Origin: Streptomyces sp. SAT1
GTDB taxonomy: Bacteria > Actinomycetota > Actinomycetes > Streptomycetales > Streptomycetaceae
Assembly: GCF_001654495.1 (NCBI RefSeq)
Contig: NZ_CP015849.1
Span: 4,253,501-4,317,500, forward strand
Direction of reading: 5' to 3'
Length of the DNA: 64,000 bases
The number at the start of each line of letters is the position of its first letter. Positions within the stretch are counted from its first letter, which is position 1. Below the pieces are notes generated by a model that was not told where the DNA came from, did no database searches, and was given only the letters and a program-made list of their open reading frames with translations. Positions 25,212-33,773 of the stretch are shown one piece after another. The position numbers and the translations under genes were made by a program.

Positions 25212-25664
25212 ATGGCGCTCGACCAGTCCTTCGTGGGGCGTTCCTACCCGCCCACCGCCCCCTACGAGGTGGGCCGGGAGAAGATCCGGGAATTCGCCCA
25301 GGCGGTGGGCGACGCCAATCCGGCGTACACGGACCCCGAAGCCGCGCAGGCACTCGGCCACCCCGATGTGATCGCCCCGCCCACCTTCGTGTTCCTGATC
25401 ACCTACCGGGCCGCCGGAGAGGTCGTCCAGGACCCGCAGCTCGGGCTGGACTACAGCCGCGTGGTGCACGGCGACCAGAAGTTCGCCTACACGCGCCCCG
25501 TGCACGCCGGTGACCGGCTCTCCGTCACCTCGACCATCGAGGCGATCAAGACCATGGCCGGCAGTGACATCCTGGACATCCGCGGCGAGGTGCACGACGC
25601 GGCGGGCGAGCACGTGGTGACCGCCTGGATCAAGCTGGTGGCCCGCGCGGCCGAGGAGGCGTGA
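25212..25664 (+). CDS. MaoC-type (3R)-hydroxyacyl dehydratase subunit, HadA-like
   Basis: The 150-residue protein is of the FAS1/MaoC N-terminal hot-dog type. It starts MALDQSFVGRSYPPTAPYEV and contains FAQAVGDANPAYTD and APPTFVFLITYR. In mycobacteria the matching subunit (HadA) lacks the catalytic Asp-His pair and gives the acyl-binding groove; the same seems true here. It pairs with the catalytic subunit 7 nt downstream. It may act in fatty acid synthesis, which is inference. Confidence 0.85.
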   Translation: MALDQSFVGRSYPPTAPYEVGREKIREFAQAVGDANPAYTDPEAAQALGHPDVIAPPTFVFLITYRAAGEVVQDPQLGLDYSRVVHGDQKFAYTRPVHAGDRLSVTSTIEAIKTMAGSDILDIRGEVHDAAGEHVVTAWIKLVARAAEEA

Positions 25665-25671
25665 GGATCCG

Positions 25672-26100
25672 ATGACGGCGAAGATCGCCTACGACGACGT
25701 CGAGGTCGGCACCGAGCTTCCGGGCCGGACCTTCCCCGTGACCCGCGCCACCCTCGTGCAGTACGCGGGCGCCTCCGGGGACTTCAACCCGATCCACTGG
25801 AACGAGAAGTTCGCCAAGGAGGTCGGACTGCCGGACGTGATCGCGCACGGCATGTTCACCATGGCCGAGGCGATCCGCGTCGTCACCGACTGGGCCGGCG
25901 ACCCCGGTGCCGTGGTGCAGTACGGCGTCCGCTTCACCAAGCCCGTCGTCGTCCCGAACGACGACAAGGGCGCGCGGATCGACGTCGTCGGCAAGGTCGC
26001 GGCCAAGCTCGACGACAACACCGTACGGATCGACCTGACCGCCCTGTGCGAGGGGCAGAAGGTCCTCGGCCGCTCCCAGGCCCTCGTCCGCCTGGCCTGA
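25672..26100 (+). CDS. MaoC-type (3R)-hydroxyacyl dehydratase, catalytic HadB-like subunit
   Basis: The 142-residue hot-dog protein has the hydratase-2 motif YAGASGDFNPIHWNEKFAKE followed by IAHGMFTMAE. The Asp and His of this motif are the catalytic pair. It forms an operon with the HadA-like subunit and is followed 53 nt later by murB, a pairing common in actinobacteria. Confidence 0.88.
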   Translation: MTAKIAYDDVEVGTELPGRTFPVTRATLVQYAGASGDFNPIHWNEKFAKEVGLPDVIAHGMFTMAEAIRVVTDWAGDPGAVVQYGVRFTKPVVVPNDDKGARIDVVGKVAAKLDDNTVRIDLTALCEGQKVLGRSQALVRLA

Positions 26101-26153
26101 GCCCGGCGGGAGCGTCGGCAAGGCCGTCGGCGGGGCCCCGTAGTCTTGGGCGC

Positions 26154-27209
26154 GTGCAGGAACTCCACGACGCGCCCCTCGCCCCGCTGACGACCTTCCG
26201 TCTGGGCGGCCCCGCCGCCCGGCTGATCACCGCGACCACGGACGCGGAGGTCGTCGACGCCGTCCGCGCGGCCGACGCCGCCGGCACCCCGCTGCTGGTG
26301 ATCGGCGGCGGCTCCAACCTGGTCATCGGCGACCAGGGCTTCGACGGCACCGCCCTGCGCATCGCCACCACCGGCTTCGACCTGCGCGGCACCACGCTGG
26401 AGCTGGCCGCGGGCGAGGTGTGGACCGACGCCGTCGCCCGGACCGTCGAGGCCGGACTCGCGGGCGTCGAATGCCTCTCCGGGATCCCCGGCTCCGCGGG
26501 CGCCACCCCCATCCAGAACGTGGGGGCGTACGGCCAGGAGGTCTCCGCCACCATCACCGAGGTCGTCGCCTACGACCGCGCGGCGGGCGAGACGGTCACC
26601 CTCTCCAACGAGGAGTGCGCCTTCTCCTACCGGCACAGCCGCTTCAAGGAGCACCCCGAGCGGTACGTCGTGCTGCGCGTCCGCTTCGGTCTGGAGGACG
26701 CGGGCGGCCTGTCGGCGCCGCTCAGGTACGCCGAGACGGCGCGCGCCCTCGGCGTGTCGGCAGGCGACCGCGTCCCGCTGGAGCGGGCCCGGGAGACCGT
26801 GCTGAAGCTGCGCGCGGGCAAGGGCATGGTCCTGGACCCCGAGGACCACGACACCTGGTCGGCCGGGTCCTTCTTCACCAACCCGATCCTCACGGACGCC
26901 GAGTTCGGCGCCTTCCGGGCCCGGGTGCGCGAGCGCCTGGGCGAGGACGCCGAGCCGCCCGCGTACCCGGCGGGGGAGGGGCGCACCAAGACCTCCGCGG
27001 CCTGGCTGATCGACCGGGCGGGCTTCACCAAGGGCTACGGCACCGGCCCGGCCCGGATCTCCACCAAGCACACGCTCGCCCTCACCAACCGCGGCGGCGC
27101 GACCACGAAGGACCTGCTGGACCTCGCCCGCGAGGTGGTGGCCGGGGTCCGCGAGGCGTTCGGCGTGACGCTGGTGAACGAGCCGGTGACGGTCGGCGTC
27201 GGCCTGTAG
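26154..27209 (+). CDS. murB: UDP-N-acetylenolpyruvoylglucosamine reductase
   Basis: The 351-residue FAD enzyme makes UDP-N-acetylmuramate for peptidoglycan. FAD-binding elements are TTFRLGGPAARL, LVIGGGSNLVIGDQGF and GIPGSAGATPIQNVGAYGQE. The substrate-binding part has FSYRHSRFKEH, and the catalytic Ser is in WSAGSFFTNPIL. GTG 26154 gives the normal N-terminus VQELHDAPLAPLTTF. Confidence 0.95.
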   Translation: MQELHDAPLAPLTTFRLGGPAARLITATTDAEVVDAVRAADAAGTPLLVIGGGSNLVIGDQGFDGTALRIATTGFDLRGTTLELAAGEVWTDAVARTVEAGLAGVECLSGIPGSAGATPIQNVGAYGQEVSATITEVVAYDRAAGETVTLSNEECAFSYRHSRFKEHPERYVVLRVRFGLEDAGGLSAPLRYAETARALGVSAGDRVPLERARETVLKLRAGKGMVLDPEDHDTWSAGSFFTNPILTDAEFGAFRARVRERLGEDAEPPAYPAGEGRTKTSAAWLIDRAGFTKGYGTGPARISTKHTLALTNRGGATTKDLLDLAREVVAGVREAFGVTLVNEPVTVGVGL

Positions 27210-27261
27210 CGGCCGGCCTCCGGCGGCGACCGGGGCGGGTTCCCCTCAGTACGCCATCCCC

Positions 27262-27894
27262 TCAGTACGCCACCCCCACGCCCTGCTTCACCGCCGCCGG
27301 GTCGTCGGTCAGCGACAGCATCGCGTGGGCCACGTCCGCCCGCGCGATGAAGCGGCCGTGCGGCGGGAAGCCGCCGGTCACCGTGCGGTACGTGCCGGTG
27401 AGCGGCTTGTCCTGGAGGCGCGGCGGCCGGACCACCGTCCAGTCCGTGGCGCTGCGCGCCAGCTCGGCCTCCATCTCGCGCAGATCCGCGTAGACGTCCT
27501 TCAGGACCGCCGAGACCAGGCTCCGGGCCGCCCGGTCGAGGAACCCGTCGCCCTCCGGCTCGGGGCCCACCGGACCCGCGCTCACCACGAGCAGACGGCG
27601 CGTGCCCTCCGCCTCCATCGCGCGCAGCACCGTACGGGTCAGCCGGGCCGCGACCCCGGCGTCCTTGCGGCTGCGGGCGCCCAGACCGGAGAGCACCGCG
27701 TCCCGGCCCGCGACGGCCGGGCGCACGGCCTCCGGGTCCACCAGCCCGGACCTGACGACCTCCAGGCGGTCACCGGTCACGGTCAGCCGGGCCGGGTCGC
27801 GGACGACGGCGGTGACCCGGTGCCCGGCGTCGAGCGCCTGCCGGACGATCTCTTGGCCGATGCCGCCGGTGGCGCCGAAAACGGTGAGGTTCAT
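27262..27894 (-). CDS. NAD(P)-binding (NmrA-like) oxidoreductase
   Basis: The 210-residue protein opens MNLTVFGATGGIGQEIVRQA with a GATGGIG dinucleotide site. It also has LLVVSAGPVGPEPEGDGF and a WTVVRPPRLQDKPLTG segment typical of NAD(P)H-binding SDR_a5 proteins. It is divergent from a TetR regulator with two palindromes between them, so it is the likely repressed target. Its stop region is tandemly duplicated (15 bp, 27244-27273). Confidence 0.87.
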   Translation of the reverse strand: MNLTVFGATGGIGQEIVRQALDAGHRVTAVVRDPARLTVTGDRLEVVRSGLVDPEAVRPAVAGRDAVLSGLGARSRKDAGVAARLTRTVLRAMEAEGTRRLLVVSAGPVGPEPEGDGFLDRAARSLVSAVLKDVYADLREMEAELARSATDWTVVRPPRLQDKPLTGTYRTVTGGFPPHGRFIARADVAHAMLSLTDDPAAVKQGVGVAY

Positions 27895-27944
27895 GAGCAC
27901 GCTCCTGCCTGCCTGTCCGGGGACACCCCGGACCACCGGAGGTG

Positions 27945-27962
27945 GGTGAGTATTCACTCACC
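27945..27962. promoter_or_regulatory. TetR-type operator 1
   Basis: The arms GGTGAGT and ACTCACC are perfectly complementary around ATTC. It lies 50 bp upstream of the NAD(P)-binding gene. A second related palindrome is centred 34 bp away. Confidence 0.7.
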
Positions 27963-27978
27963 TCGTCTGGTCCTAGAG

Positions 27979-27996
27979 TGGGTAAGCACTCACCCA
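27979..27996. promoter_or_regulatory. TetR-type operator 2
   Basis: The imperfect palindrome TGGGTAAGCACTCACCCA is related to operator 1 (shared ACTCACC half). It lies 33 bp upstream of the TetR gene, where binding would block its own promoter. Confidence 0.65.
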
Positions 27997-28029
27997 CCCG
28001 TCAAGGCCGACCGGCCGATTGGACGTGAC

Positions 28030-28650
28030 ATGGAGACGAGACCGGCCCGCGTCCGCATCCTCGACGCCGCCCACGAGCTGATGCGCACCGTCGGGCTCGC
28101 CCGTGCCACCACCAAGGAGATCGCCAGGGCGGCCGGCTGCTCCGAGGCGGCCCTCTACAAGTACTTCGCGAGCAAGGAGGAGCTGTTCATCCAGGTGCTG
28201 CACGAGCGGCTGCCCCGGCTCACCCCGCTGCTGCGCGCCCTCGCCGCCGAGCCGGAACGGCGCACCGTGGCCGAGAACCTCACCGAGATCGCCCGCCAGG
28301 CCGCCCTGTTCTACGAGCAGAGCTTCCCGATCGCGGCCTCGCTGTACGCCGAGACCCAGCTCAAGCGCCGCCACGACGAGGCGATGCGGCGGATGGGCTC
28401 CGGCCCCCACCTGCCCATCGAGGAACTGGACGCCTACCTCCGCGCCGAGCGCTCGCTGGGCCGGATCGCCCCCGGCGCCGACACCTTCGCCGCCGCCTCC
28501 CTGCTCCTGGGTGCCTGCGCCCAGCGGGCCTTCGCGTACGACGCCGCGGACGCCCGCCCGGACGCCGACGCGTTCGCCGCCCGTCTGGTGGGCACGCTCC
28601 TGACCGGTCTCACCACCGGCGGGGCGGGGCGGGGCACAGACATCGCATAG
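28030..28650 (+). CDS. TetR-family transcriptional regulator
   Basis: The 206-residue protein has an N-terminal helix-turn-helix reading TTKEIARAAGCSEAALYKYF, followed by SKEELFIQVL. The C-terminal ligand domain is helical, with no motif that reveals the ligand. It is divergent from the NAD(P)-binding gene, and the 135-bp gap holds two matched palindromes. Autoregulation and repression of the neighbour are the simple expectation. Confidence 0.92.
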   Translation: METRPARVRILDAAHELMRTVGLARATTKEIARAAGCSEAALYKYFASKEELFIQVLHERLPRLTPLLRALAAEPERRTVAENLTEIARQAALFYEQSFPIAASLYAETQLKRRHDEAMRRMGSGPHLPIEELDAYLRAERSLGRIAPGADTFAAASLLLGACAQRAFAYDAADARPDADAFAARLVGTLLTGLTTGGAGRGTDIA

Positions 28651-28685
28651 GGTCGGTCCCCGTCCGGACAGGGAGGGGAAGAATC

Positions 28686-29432
28686 ATGCGGGGCGTACGA
28701 GGCCTGCGAGGCAGCCGGGGCATCGTGATCACGGCCGCGGCCGTGCTGGTGGGCACGCTCGCCACCGGGTGCGACAAGGGGAGCGGCGACGCCGCGCACG
28801 GCGGCGACGGCAGGAACGGCACCGGTCCCGCCGCCACGGCGAGCCGCGCACCGGAGGTCACCGAGGCCCTGGCGGCCGACGGCACCACCGTCCGCGTCGG
28901 TTCCGCGAGCGCGAAGACCGTCGTCCAGGTCTACGAGGACCTGCGCTGCCCGGTCTGCAAGAAGTTCGAGACCGAGGGCGGCGGCGAGGCCCTGCGCGAG
29001 CTGGTCCGCTCCGGCCAGGTCCGGGTGGAGTACACGCTCGCCTCCTTCCTCGACGCCCGGCTCGGCGGCCAGGGCTCCAAGAAGGCCGCCAACGCGCTGC
29101 GGGCGGCGCTGGAGGCGGGCCGCTTCGCCGAGTACCACGACGTCCTCTTCGCCCACCAGCCCGAGGAGAGCGTCGACGGCTTCACCGACGCGTACCTGCT
29201 GGAGCTGGCCTCCCGGGTGAAGGGGCTGCGCGGCGCCGGCTTCGACCGCGCGGTCAAGGACCTGAAGTACGGCGACTACGTGGCCGCCTCCGAACGCGCC
29301 TTCGACACCTCCGGGGCGACCGGCACACCCACCCTGAAGGTCGACGGCAAGGCGGTCCCCTCCTCGATGACCGGCTCGCTCTTCGACAAGGAGGCGCTGC
29401 CCCTGGTCGTCGGGGCGCTGTCGCAGTCCTGA
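28686..29432 (+). CDS. DsbA-like thioredoxin-fold lipoprotein
   Basis: The 248-residue protein has a signal peptide ending in the lipobox LATGC (Cys near residue 29), then a short linker and a DsbA/thioredoxin domain. The active site CPVC lies in YEDLRCPVCKKFE near residue 88, and the cis-Pro loop is TGTPTLKVDGK. It should act outside the membrane in disulfide exchange. GGGAGGGGAAGAATC precedes the ATG. It lies 35 nt after the TetR stop. Confidence 0.88.
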   Translation: MRGVRGLRGSRGIVITAAAVLVGTLATGCDKGSGDAAHGGDGRNGTGPAATASRAPEVTEALAADGTTVRVGSASAKTVVQVYEDLRCPVCKKFETEGGGEALRELVRSGQVRVEYTLASFLDARLGGQGSKKAANALRAALEAGRFAEYHDVLFAHQPEESVDGFTDAYLLELASRVKGLRGAGFDRAVKDLKYGDYVAASERAFDTSGATGTPTLKVDGKAVPSSMTGSLFDKEALPLVVGALSQS

Positions 29433-29454
29433 CCCGCGGCCGCGCCGCCGCGGC

Positions 29455-30486
29455 TCAGGCGGCCAGCCAGTCGTCCACGCCCGACAGCAGCTTGGCCCGG
29501 ACGTCCTCCGGGGCGGCCGAGGCGCGGATGGACTGGCGGGCCAGCTCCGCCAGCTCGGCGTCGGTGAAGCCGTGGTGGCGGCGGGCGAAGTCGTACTGGG
29601 CGGCCAGCCGGGAGCCGAACAGCAGCGGGTCGTCGGCGCCCAGGGCCATCGGGACACCGGCGTCGTACAGCGTCCGCAGCGGCACGTCCGCGGGCTTCTC
29701 GTACACCCCGAGCGCCACATTGGAGGCGGGGCAGACCTCGCAGGTCACCCCCCGCTCGGCCAGCCGCCGCAGCAGGCGCGGGTCGTCGGCGGCGCGCACC
29801 CCGTGGCCCACCCGGTGCGCGTGCAGGTCGTCCAGGCAGTCGCGGACCGAGGCCGGGCCCGCCAGCTCGCCCCCGTGCGGGGCCGCGAACAGGCCGCCCT
29901 CGCGCGCGATGGCGAACGCCCGGTCGAAGTCCCGGGCCATGCCGCGCCGCTCGTCGTTGGAGAGCCCGAAACCGACCACACCGCGGTCGCGGTAGCGCAC
30001 GGCGAGGCGGGCCAGCGTGCGCGCGTCCAGCGGGTGCTTCATGCGGTTGGCCGCCACCAGGACCCGCATCCCGAGGCCCGTCTCGCGCGAGGCCGAGTCC
30101 ACCGCGTCGAGGATGACCTCCAGCGCCGGGATCAGCCCGCCCAGACGCGGCGCGTACGAGGTCGGGTCGACCTGGATCTCCAGCCAGCCCGAGCCGTCCC
30201 TGATGTCCTCCTCGGCGGCCTCGCGCACCAGCCGCCGGATGTCCTCGGGCTCCCGCAGGCAGGAACGCGCCGCGTCGTACAGCCGCTGGAAGCGGAACCA
30301 GCCCCGCTCGTCGGTCGCCCGCAGCTTCGGCGGCTCCCCGCCGAACAGGGCGTCGGTCAGCGCCTCGGGCAGCCGTACGCCGTACTTGTCGGCCAGTTCC
30401 AGCAGGGTGGCGGGCCGCATCGACCCGGTGAAGTGCAGGTGCAGATGGGCCTTCGGCAGCTCAGAGACATCACGTACACGCTCCAT
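29455..30486 (-). CDS. add: Adenosine deaminase family enzyme
   Basis: The 343-residue amidohydrolase converts adenosine to inosine. Its metal and catalytic residues read HLHLHFTGSM (first pair), APHGGE, HRVGHG and ALGADDPLLF. The first box has HFTGS in place of the common D/EGS, and the last has ADDP in place of SDDP, so this belongs to a divergent subgroup. The ATG at 30486 gives the usual MERVRDVSELPKAHLHLH start. A hairpin lies upstream towards aspC. Confidence 0.85.
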   Translation of the reverse strand: MERVRDVSELPKAHLHLHFTGSMRPATLLELADKYGVRLPEALTDALFGGEPPKLRATDERGWFRFQRLYDAARSCLREPEDIRRLVREAAEEDIRDGSGWLEIQVDPTSYAPRLGGLIPALEVILDAVDSASRETGLGMRVLVAANRMKHPLDARTLARLAVRYRDRGVVGFGLSNDERRGMARDFDRAFAIAREGGLFAAPHGGELAGPASVRDCLDDLHAHRVGHGVRAADDPRLLRRLAERGVTCEVCPASNVALGVYEKPADVPLRTLYDAGVPMALGADDPLLFGSRLAAQYDFARRHHGFTDAELAELARQSIRASAAPEDVRAKLLSGVDDWLAA

Positions 30487-30561
30487 CCGCCGATCCTGCC
30501 GCACCCGGGGCCGCGACCGGAAGCCGTTTCCCCGTTCGTGGTCTTGCTCGCACAAAGGTCA

Positions 30562-30602
30562 GGGCCCGACCACACTTCGACGTTGAAGTGTGGTCAGGCC
30601 CC
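30562..30602 (-). terminator. Terminator of the aminotransferase gene
   Basis: An 11-bp perfect stem (GACCACACTTC with GAAGTGTGGTC), extended by GGGCC/GGCCC, lies between the stop of the aminotransferase and the start of the deaminase, both on the minus strand. Confidence 0.75.
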
Positions 30603-30618
30603 TTCAGCAGCCTCTGCG

Positions 30619-31845
30619 TCAGTCCCGCGCCTCCGCGAGCAGCTTCTGGATCCGGCTCACGCCCTCCACCAGGTCCTCGTCACCGAGGGCGTAGGACAGC
30701 CGCAGATAGCCCGGGGTGCCGAAGGCCTCGCCCGGGACGACCGCGACCTCGGCCTCCTCCAGGATGAGGGCGGCCAGCTCCACGGAGCTCTGCGGGCGCC
30801 TGCCGCGGATCTCCTTGCCGATCAGCGCCTTCACCGAGGGGTAGGCGTAGAACGCGCCCTCGGGCTCCGGGCAGAGCACGCCGTCGATCTCGTCGAGCAT
30901 CCGCACGATGGTGCGGCGGCGGCGGTCGAATGCCTCGCGCATCGCCGCGACCGCCGCCAGGTCACCGGAGACGGCGGCCAGCGCGGCGGCCTGGGCGACG
31001 TTCGACACGTTCGACGTGGCGTGCGACTGGAGGTTGGTCGCGGCCTTGACCACGTCCTTGGGGCCGATGACCCAGCCCACGCGCCAGCCGGTCATGGCGT
31101 ACGTCTTGGCCACGCCGTTGACGACGACGCACTTGTCGCGCAGCTCGGGCAGGAGCGCCGGCAGGGACACGGAGACCGCGTCGCCGTACACCAGGTGCTC
31201 GTAGATCTCGTCGGTGAGCACCCACAGGCCGTGCTCCAGGGCCCAGCGGCCGATCGCCTCGGTCTCGGCCTCGGAGTACACCGCGCCGGTCGGGTTGGAC
31301 GGCGAGACGAACAGGACGACCTTGGTGTTCTCGGTGCGGGCGGCCTCCAGCTGCTCGACCGAGACCCGGTAGCCGGTGGTCTCGTCGGCGACGACCTCGA
31401 CGGGGACACCGCCGGCCAGCCGGATCGACTCCGGGTACGTCGTCCAGTACGGCGCCGGGACGATGACCTCGTCGCCCGGGTCGAGGATCGCGGCGAACGC
31501 CTCGTAGATGGCCTGCTTGCCACCGTTGGTGACGAGGATCTGCGAGACGTCCGGCTCCCAGCCGGAGTCGCGCAGCGTCTTCGCGGCGATCGCGGCCTTC
31601 AGCTCGGGCAGACCGCCGGCCGGCGTGTACCGGTGGTACTTCGGGTTCTTGCAGGCCTCGACGGCGGCCTCGACGATGTAGTCCGGGGTCGGGAAGTCGG
31701 GCTCACCGGCGCCGAAGCCGATCACCGGACGCCCGGCGGCCTTCAGGGCCTTGGCCTTGGCGTCCACGGCGAGGGTGGCGGACTCGGAGATCGCGCCGAT
31801 ACGGGCGGAGACCCGGCGCTCGGTCGGAGGGGTTGCAGCGCTCAT
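30619..31845 (-). CDS. aspC: Pyridoxal phosphate aminotransferase, aspartate/AspC type
   Basis: The 408-residue fold-type I aminotransferase has GAGEPDFPTPDYIVEAA near the N-terminus and VSPSNPTGAVYS for cofactor binding. The Schiff-base Lys lies in VNGVAKTYAMTGWRVGW, and the substrate carboxylate Arg in YLRLSYAL. The start is MSAATPPTERR at 31845, with an alternative ATG three codons upstream. It is divergent from the tRNA-Trp/secE unit. Confidence 0.92.
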   Translation of the reverse strand: MSAATPPTERRVSARIGAISESATLAVDAKAKALKAAGRPVIGFGAGEPDFPTPDYIVEAAVEACKNPKYHRYTPAGGLPELKAAIAAKTLRDSGWEPDVSQILVTNGGKQAIYEAFAAILDPGDEVIVPAPYWTTYPESIRLAGGVPVEVVADETTGYRVSVEQLEAARTENTKVVLFVSPSNPTGAVYSEAETEAIGRWALEHGLWVLTDEIYEHLVYGDAVSVSLPALLPELRDKCVVVNGVAKTYAMTGWRVGWVIGPKDVVKAATNLQSHATSNVSNVAQAAALAAVSGDLAAVAAMREAFDRRRRTIVRMLDEIDGVLCPEPEGAFYAYPSVKALIGKEIRGRRPQSSVELAALILEEAEVAVVPGEAFGTPGYLRLSYALGDEDLVEGVSRIQKLLAEARD

Positions 31846-32001
31846 ACCGCCCATCGTTCCAGACCCCGAACATCCCGGGCACACCGGTTTCACACAGTGG
31901 GCGGAGGCGGGTCGGGTGCTGAACACGCGTCCGGATCCGGTCCCCGGCCAGGTGATCTTCCGGACGGATCGGCCCCGGCGGACGCCGAAGACCATTTTCT
32001 G

Positions 32002-32031
32002 TTCGACGCCCGGCCCCGGACCACGTACACT
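32002..32031 (+). promoter_or_regulatory. Candidate promoter upstream of tRNA-Trp
   Basis: TTCGAC (32002-32007) and TACACT (32026-32031) are separated by 18 nt. It would drive tRNA-Trp and possibly secE and nusG. Confidence 0.4.
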
Positions 32032-32118
32032 CTCACCTCGTTGGCCTTCAGCAAGTGGCCGCCGCACCCGGTGCACACCGGACTCGCGGTCGGATGCGGT
32101 ACGTTGGGGGACACACAA

Positions 32119-32191
32119 AGGGTCGTAGCTCAATTGGTAGAGCACTGGTCTCCAAAACCAGCGGTTGGGGGTTCAAGTCCCTCCGGCCCTG
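32119..32191 (+). tRNA. tRNA-Trp (CCA)
   Basis: The acceptor AGGGTCG pairs with CGGCCCT, with the discriminator G at 32191. The loop CTCCAAA gives the anticodon CCA. It lies 107 bp before secE, the standard bacterial tRNA-Trp/secE/nusG arrangement. Confidence 0.95.
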
Positions 32192-32298
32192 CTACACACA
32201 CCTTCGCCAGGATGTGTGCGCATGTACGTACAGCAATGCACCGCCGTGCGGCTCGACCGGGCGCGGCACGGCCACGACCCGGAATCAGGTGAGGACGA

Positions 32299-32583
32299 AT
32301 GACGGACGCCGTGGGCTCCATCGACACGCCTGATGCCCAGGACGAGGTGGCGGAGTCCAAGAAGCCCCGCAAGGGCGGCAAGCGCGCCAAGAAGGGCCCG
32401 CTGAAGCGTCTCGCCACCTTCTACCGGCAGATCATCGCCGAGCTGCGCAAGGTCGTCTGGCCCTCGCGCAACGAACTGACGTCGTACACCACTGTGGTGA
32501 TCTGCTTCGTCGTCGTCATGATCGCCCTGGTGACCGTGATTGACTATGGGCTCAACCACGCGGCCAAGTACGTCTTCGGCTGA
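32299..32583 (+). CDS. secE: Preprotein translocase subunit SecE
   Basis: The 94-residue protein has one C-terminal membrane helix (VVICFVVVMIALVTVIDYGL) preceded by the conserved amphipathic segment IAELRKVVWPSRNEL. The N-terminal half is Lys/Asp/Glu-rich. It clamps SecY in the translocon. A hairpin with a U-tract follows before nusG. Confidence 0.96.
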   Translation: MTDAVGSIDTPDAQDEVAESKKPRKGGKRAKKGPLKRLATFYRQIIAELRKVVWPSRNELTSYTTVVICFVVVMIALVTVIDYGLNHAAKYVFG

Positions 32584-32595
32584 GCCCAGAGCGAA

Positions 32596-32625
32596 GGGCG
32601 CCGTGGTTACCGGCGCCCGTTTTCG
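32596..32625 (+). terminator. Attenuator or terminator between secE and nusG
   Basis: GGGCGCCG and CGGCGCCC form an 8-bp stem with a 7-nt loop and are followed by GTTTTCG. It could partly terminate the secE transcript ahead of nusG. Confidence 0.7.
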
Positions 32626-32664
32626 CATGTTCCACCCCTATGTATCCAGGAAGAAGCAGCCACC

Positions 32665-33603
32665 GTGTCTGACCCGAACCTGAACGACGCCATCGAGCCG
32701 ACCGAGTCCGTGGATGACGAGCTCGACATCGTCGAGGGTGCGGACGAGGCGGACGGGGCCGAGGCTGCCGACGCCGCCGCGGGCGAGCCGGCCGAGGAGG
32801 CCGCCGTCCACGTCGAGGACGAGACCCTTGAGGACGCCGAGGACGCCGAGGGCACCGAGAACGACGACGCCGTCGAGGGTGCCGAGGAGGCCGCGGCCGT
32901 CGAGGGCGCTGCCGACGCCGAGGAGACCGACGAGGACGAGGCGGCCGCCGAGGACGAGACCGGGGCCGTCGAGGAAGAGCCCGACGTCGACCCGGTCACC
33001 AAGCTGCGCGAGGAACTGCGCACGCTGCCCGGCGAGTGGTACGTCATCCACACCTACGCGGGCTACGAGAAGCGCGTGAAGGCCAACCTGGAGCAGCGCG
33101 CCGTCTCGCTGAACGTCGAGGACTTCATCTACCAGGCCGAGGTCCCCGAGGAAGAGATCGTCCAGATCAAGAACGGCGAGCGCAAGACCGTCCGGCAGAA
33201 CAAGCTGCCCGGTTACGTCCTCGTCCGCATGGACCTGACGAACGAGTCCTGGGGCGTCGTCCGCAACACCCCGGGCGTCACCGGCTTCGTCGGCAACGCC
33301 TACGACCCCTACCCGCTGTCCCTGGACGAGATCGTGAAGATGCTCGCCCCGGAGGCCGAGGAGAAGGCCGCCCGCGAGGCCGCCGAGGCCGAGGGCAAGC
33401 CGGCCCCGCAGCGCAAGGTCGAGGTCCAGGTGCTGGACTTCGAGGTCGGCGACTCGGTCACCGTCACCGACGGCCCGTTCGCCACCCTCCAGGCGACCAT
33501 CAACGAGATCAACGCCGACTCGAAGAAGGTCAAGGGCCTCGTCGAGATCTTCGGCCGCGAGACCCCGGTCGAGCTGAGCTTCGACCAGATCCAGAAGAAC
33601 TAG
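32665..33603 (+). CDS. nusG: Transcription termination/antitermination factor NusG
   Basis: In this 312-residue protein, residues 1 to about 115 form a strongly acidic, Ala-rich extension. The NGN domain begins at EWYVIHTYAGYEKRV (about residue 124), with the RNA-polymerase face VRMDLTNESWGVVRNTPGVT. The C-terminal KOW domain has VGDSVTVTDGPFATL. Actinobacterial NusG proteins often carry N-terminal extensions, and this one is long. GTG 32665 follows AGGAAGAAG. Confidence 0.95.
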   Translation: MSDPNLNDAIEPTESVDDELDIVEGADEADGAEAADAAAGEPAEEAAVHVEDETLEDAEDAEGTENDDAVEGAEEAAAVEGAADAEETDEDEAAAEDETGAVEEEPDVDPVTKLREELRTLPGEWYVIHTYAGYEKRVKANLEQRAVSLNVEDFIYQAEVPEEEIVQIKNGERKTVRQNKLPGYVLVRMDLTNESWGVVRNTPGVTGFVGNAYDPYPLSLDEIVKMLAPEAEEKAAREAAEAEGKPAPQRKVEVQVLDFEVGDSVTVTDGPFATLQATINEINADSKKVKGLVEIFGRETPVELSFDQIQKN

Positions 33604-33628
33604 TTCTTTCTGGGTGTACCGCTTCCGC

Positions 33629-33666
33629 GCAGGTCAGGCGGGCTGATCACAGCCGGTCTGACCTGC
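33629..33666 (+). terminator. Hairpin between nusG and rplK
   Basis: The arms GCAGGTCAG (33629-33637) and CTGACCTGC (33658-33666) are perfectly complementary, with an inner GGCT/AGCC stem. It lies 26 nt after the nusG stop. No long U-tract follows, so termination may be partial. Confidence 0.6.
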
Positions 33667-33773
33667 TCGGCTTTCAGCCGCGCAGCTATACCCGTTATCG
33701 TTGTGCGGTATGCCTGCGTCCGGGTGGTCCCCGAACGCGGGCATGGACCCGAACCGAAAGGACCCGGAGAGCT

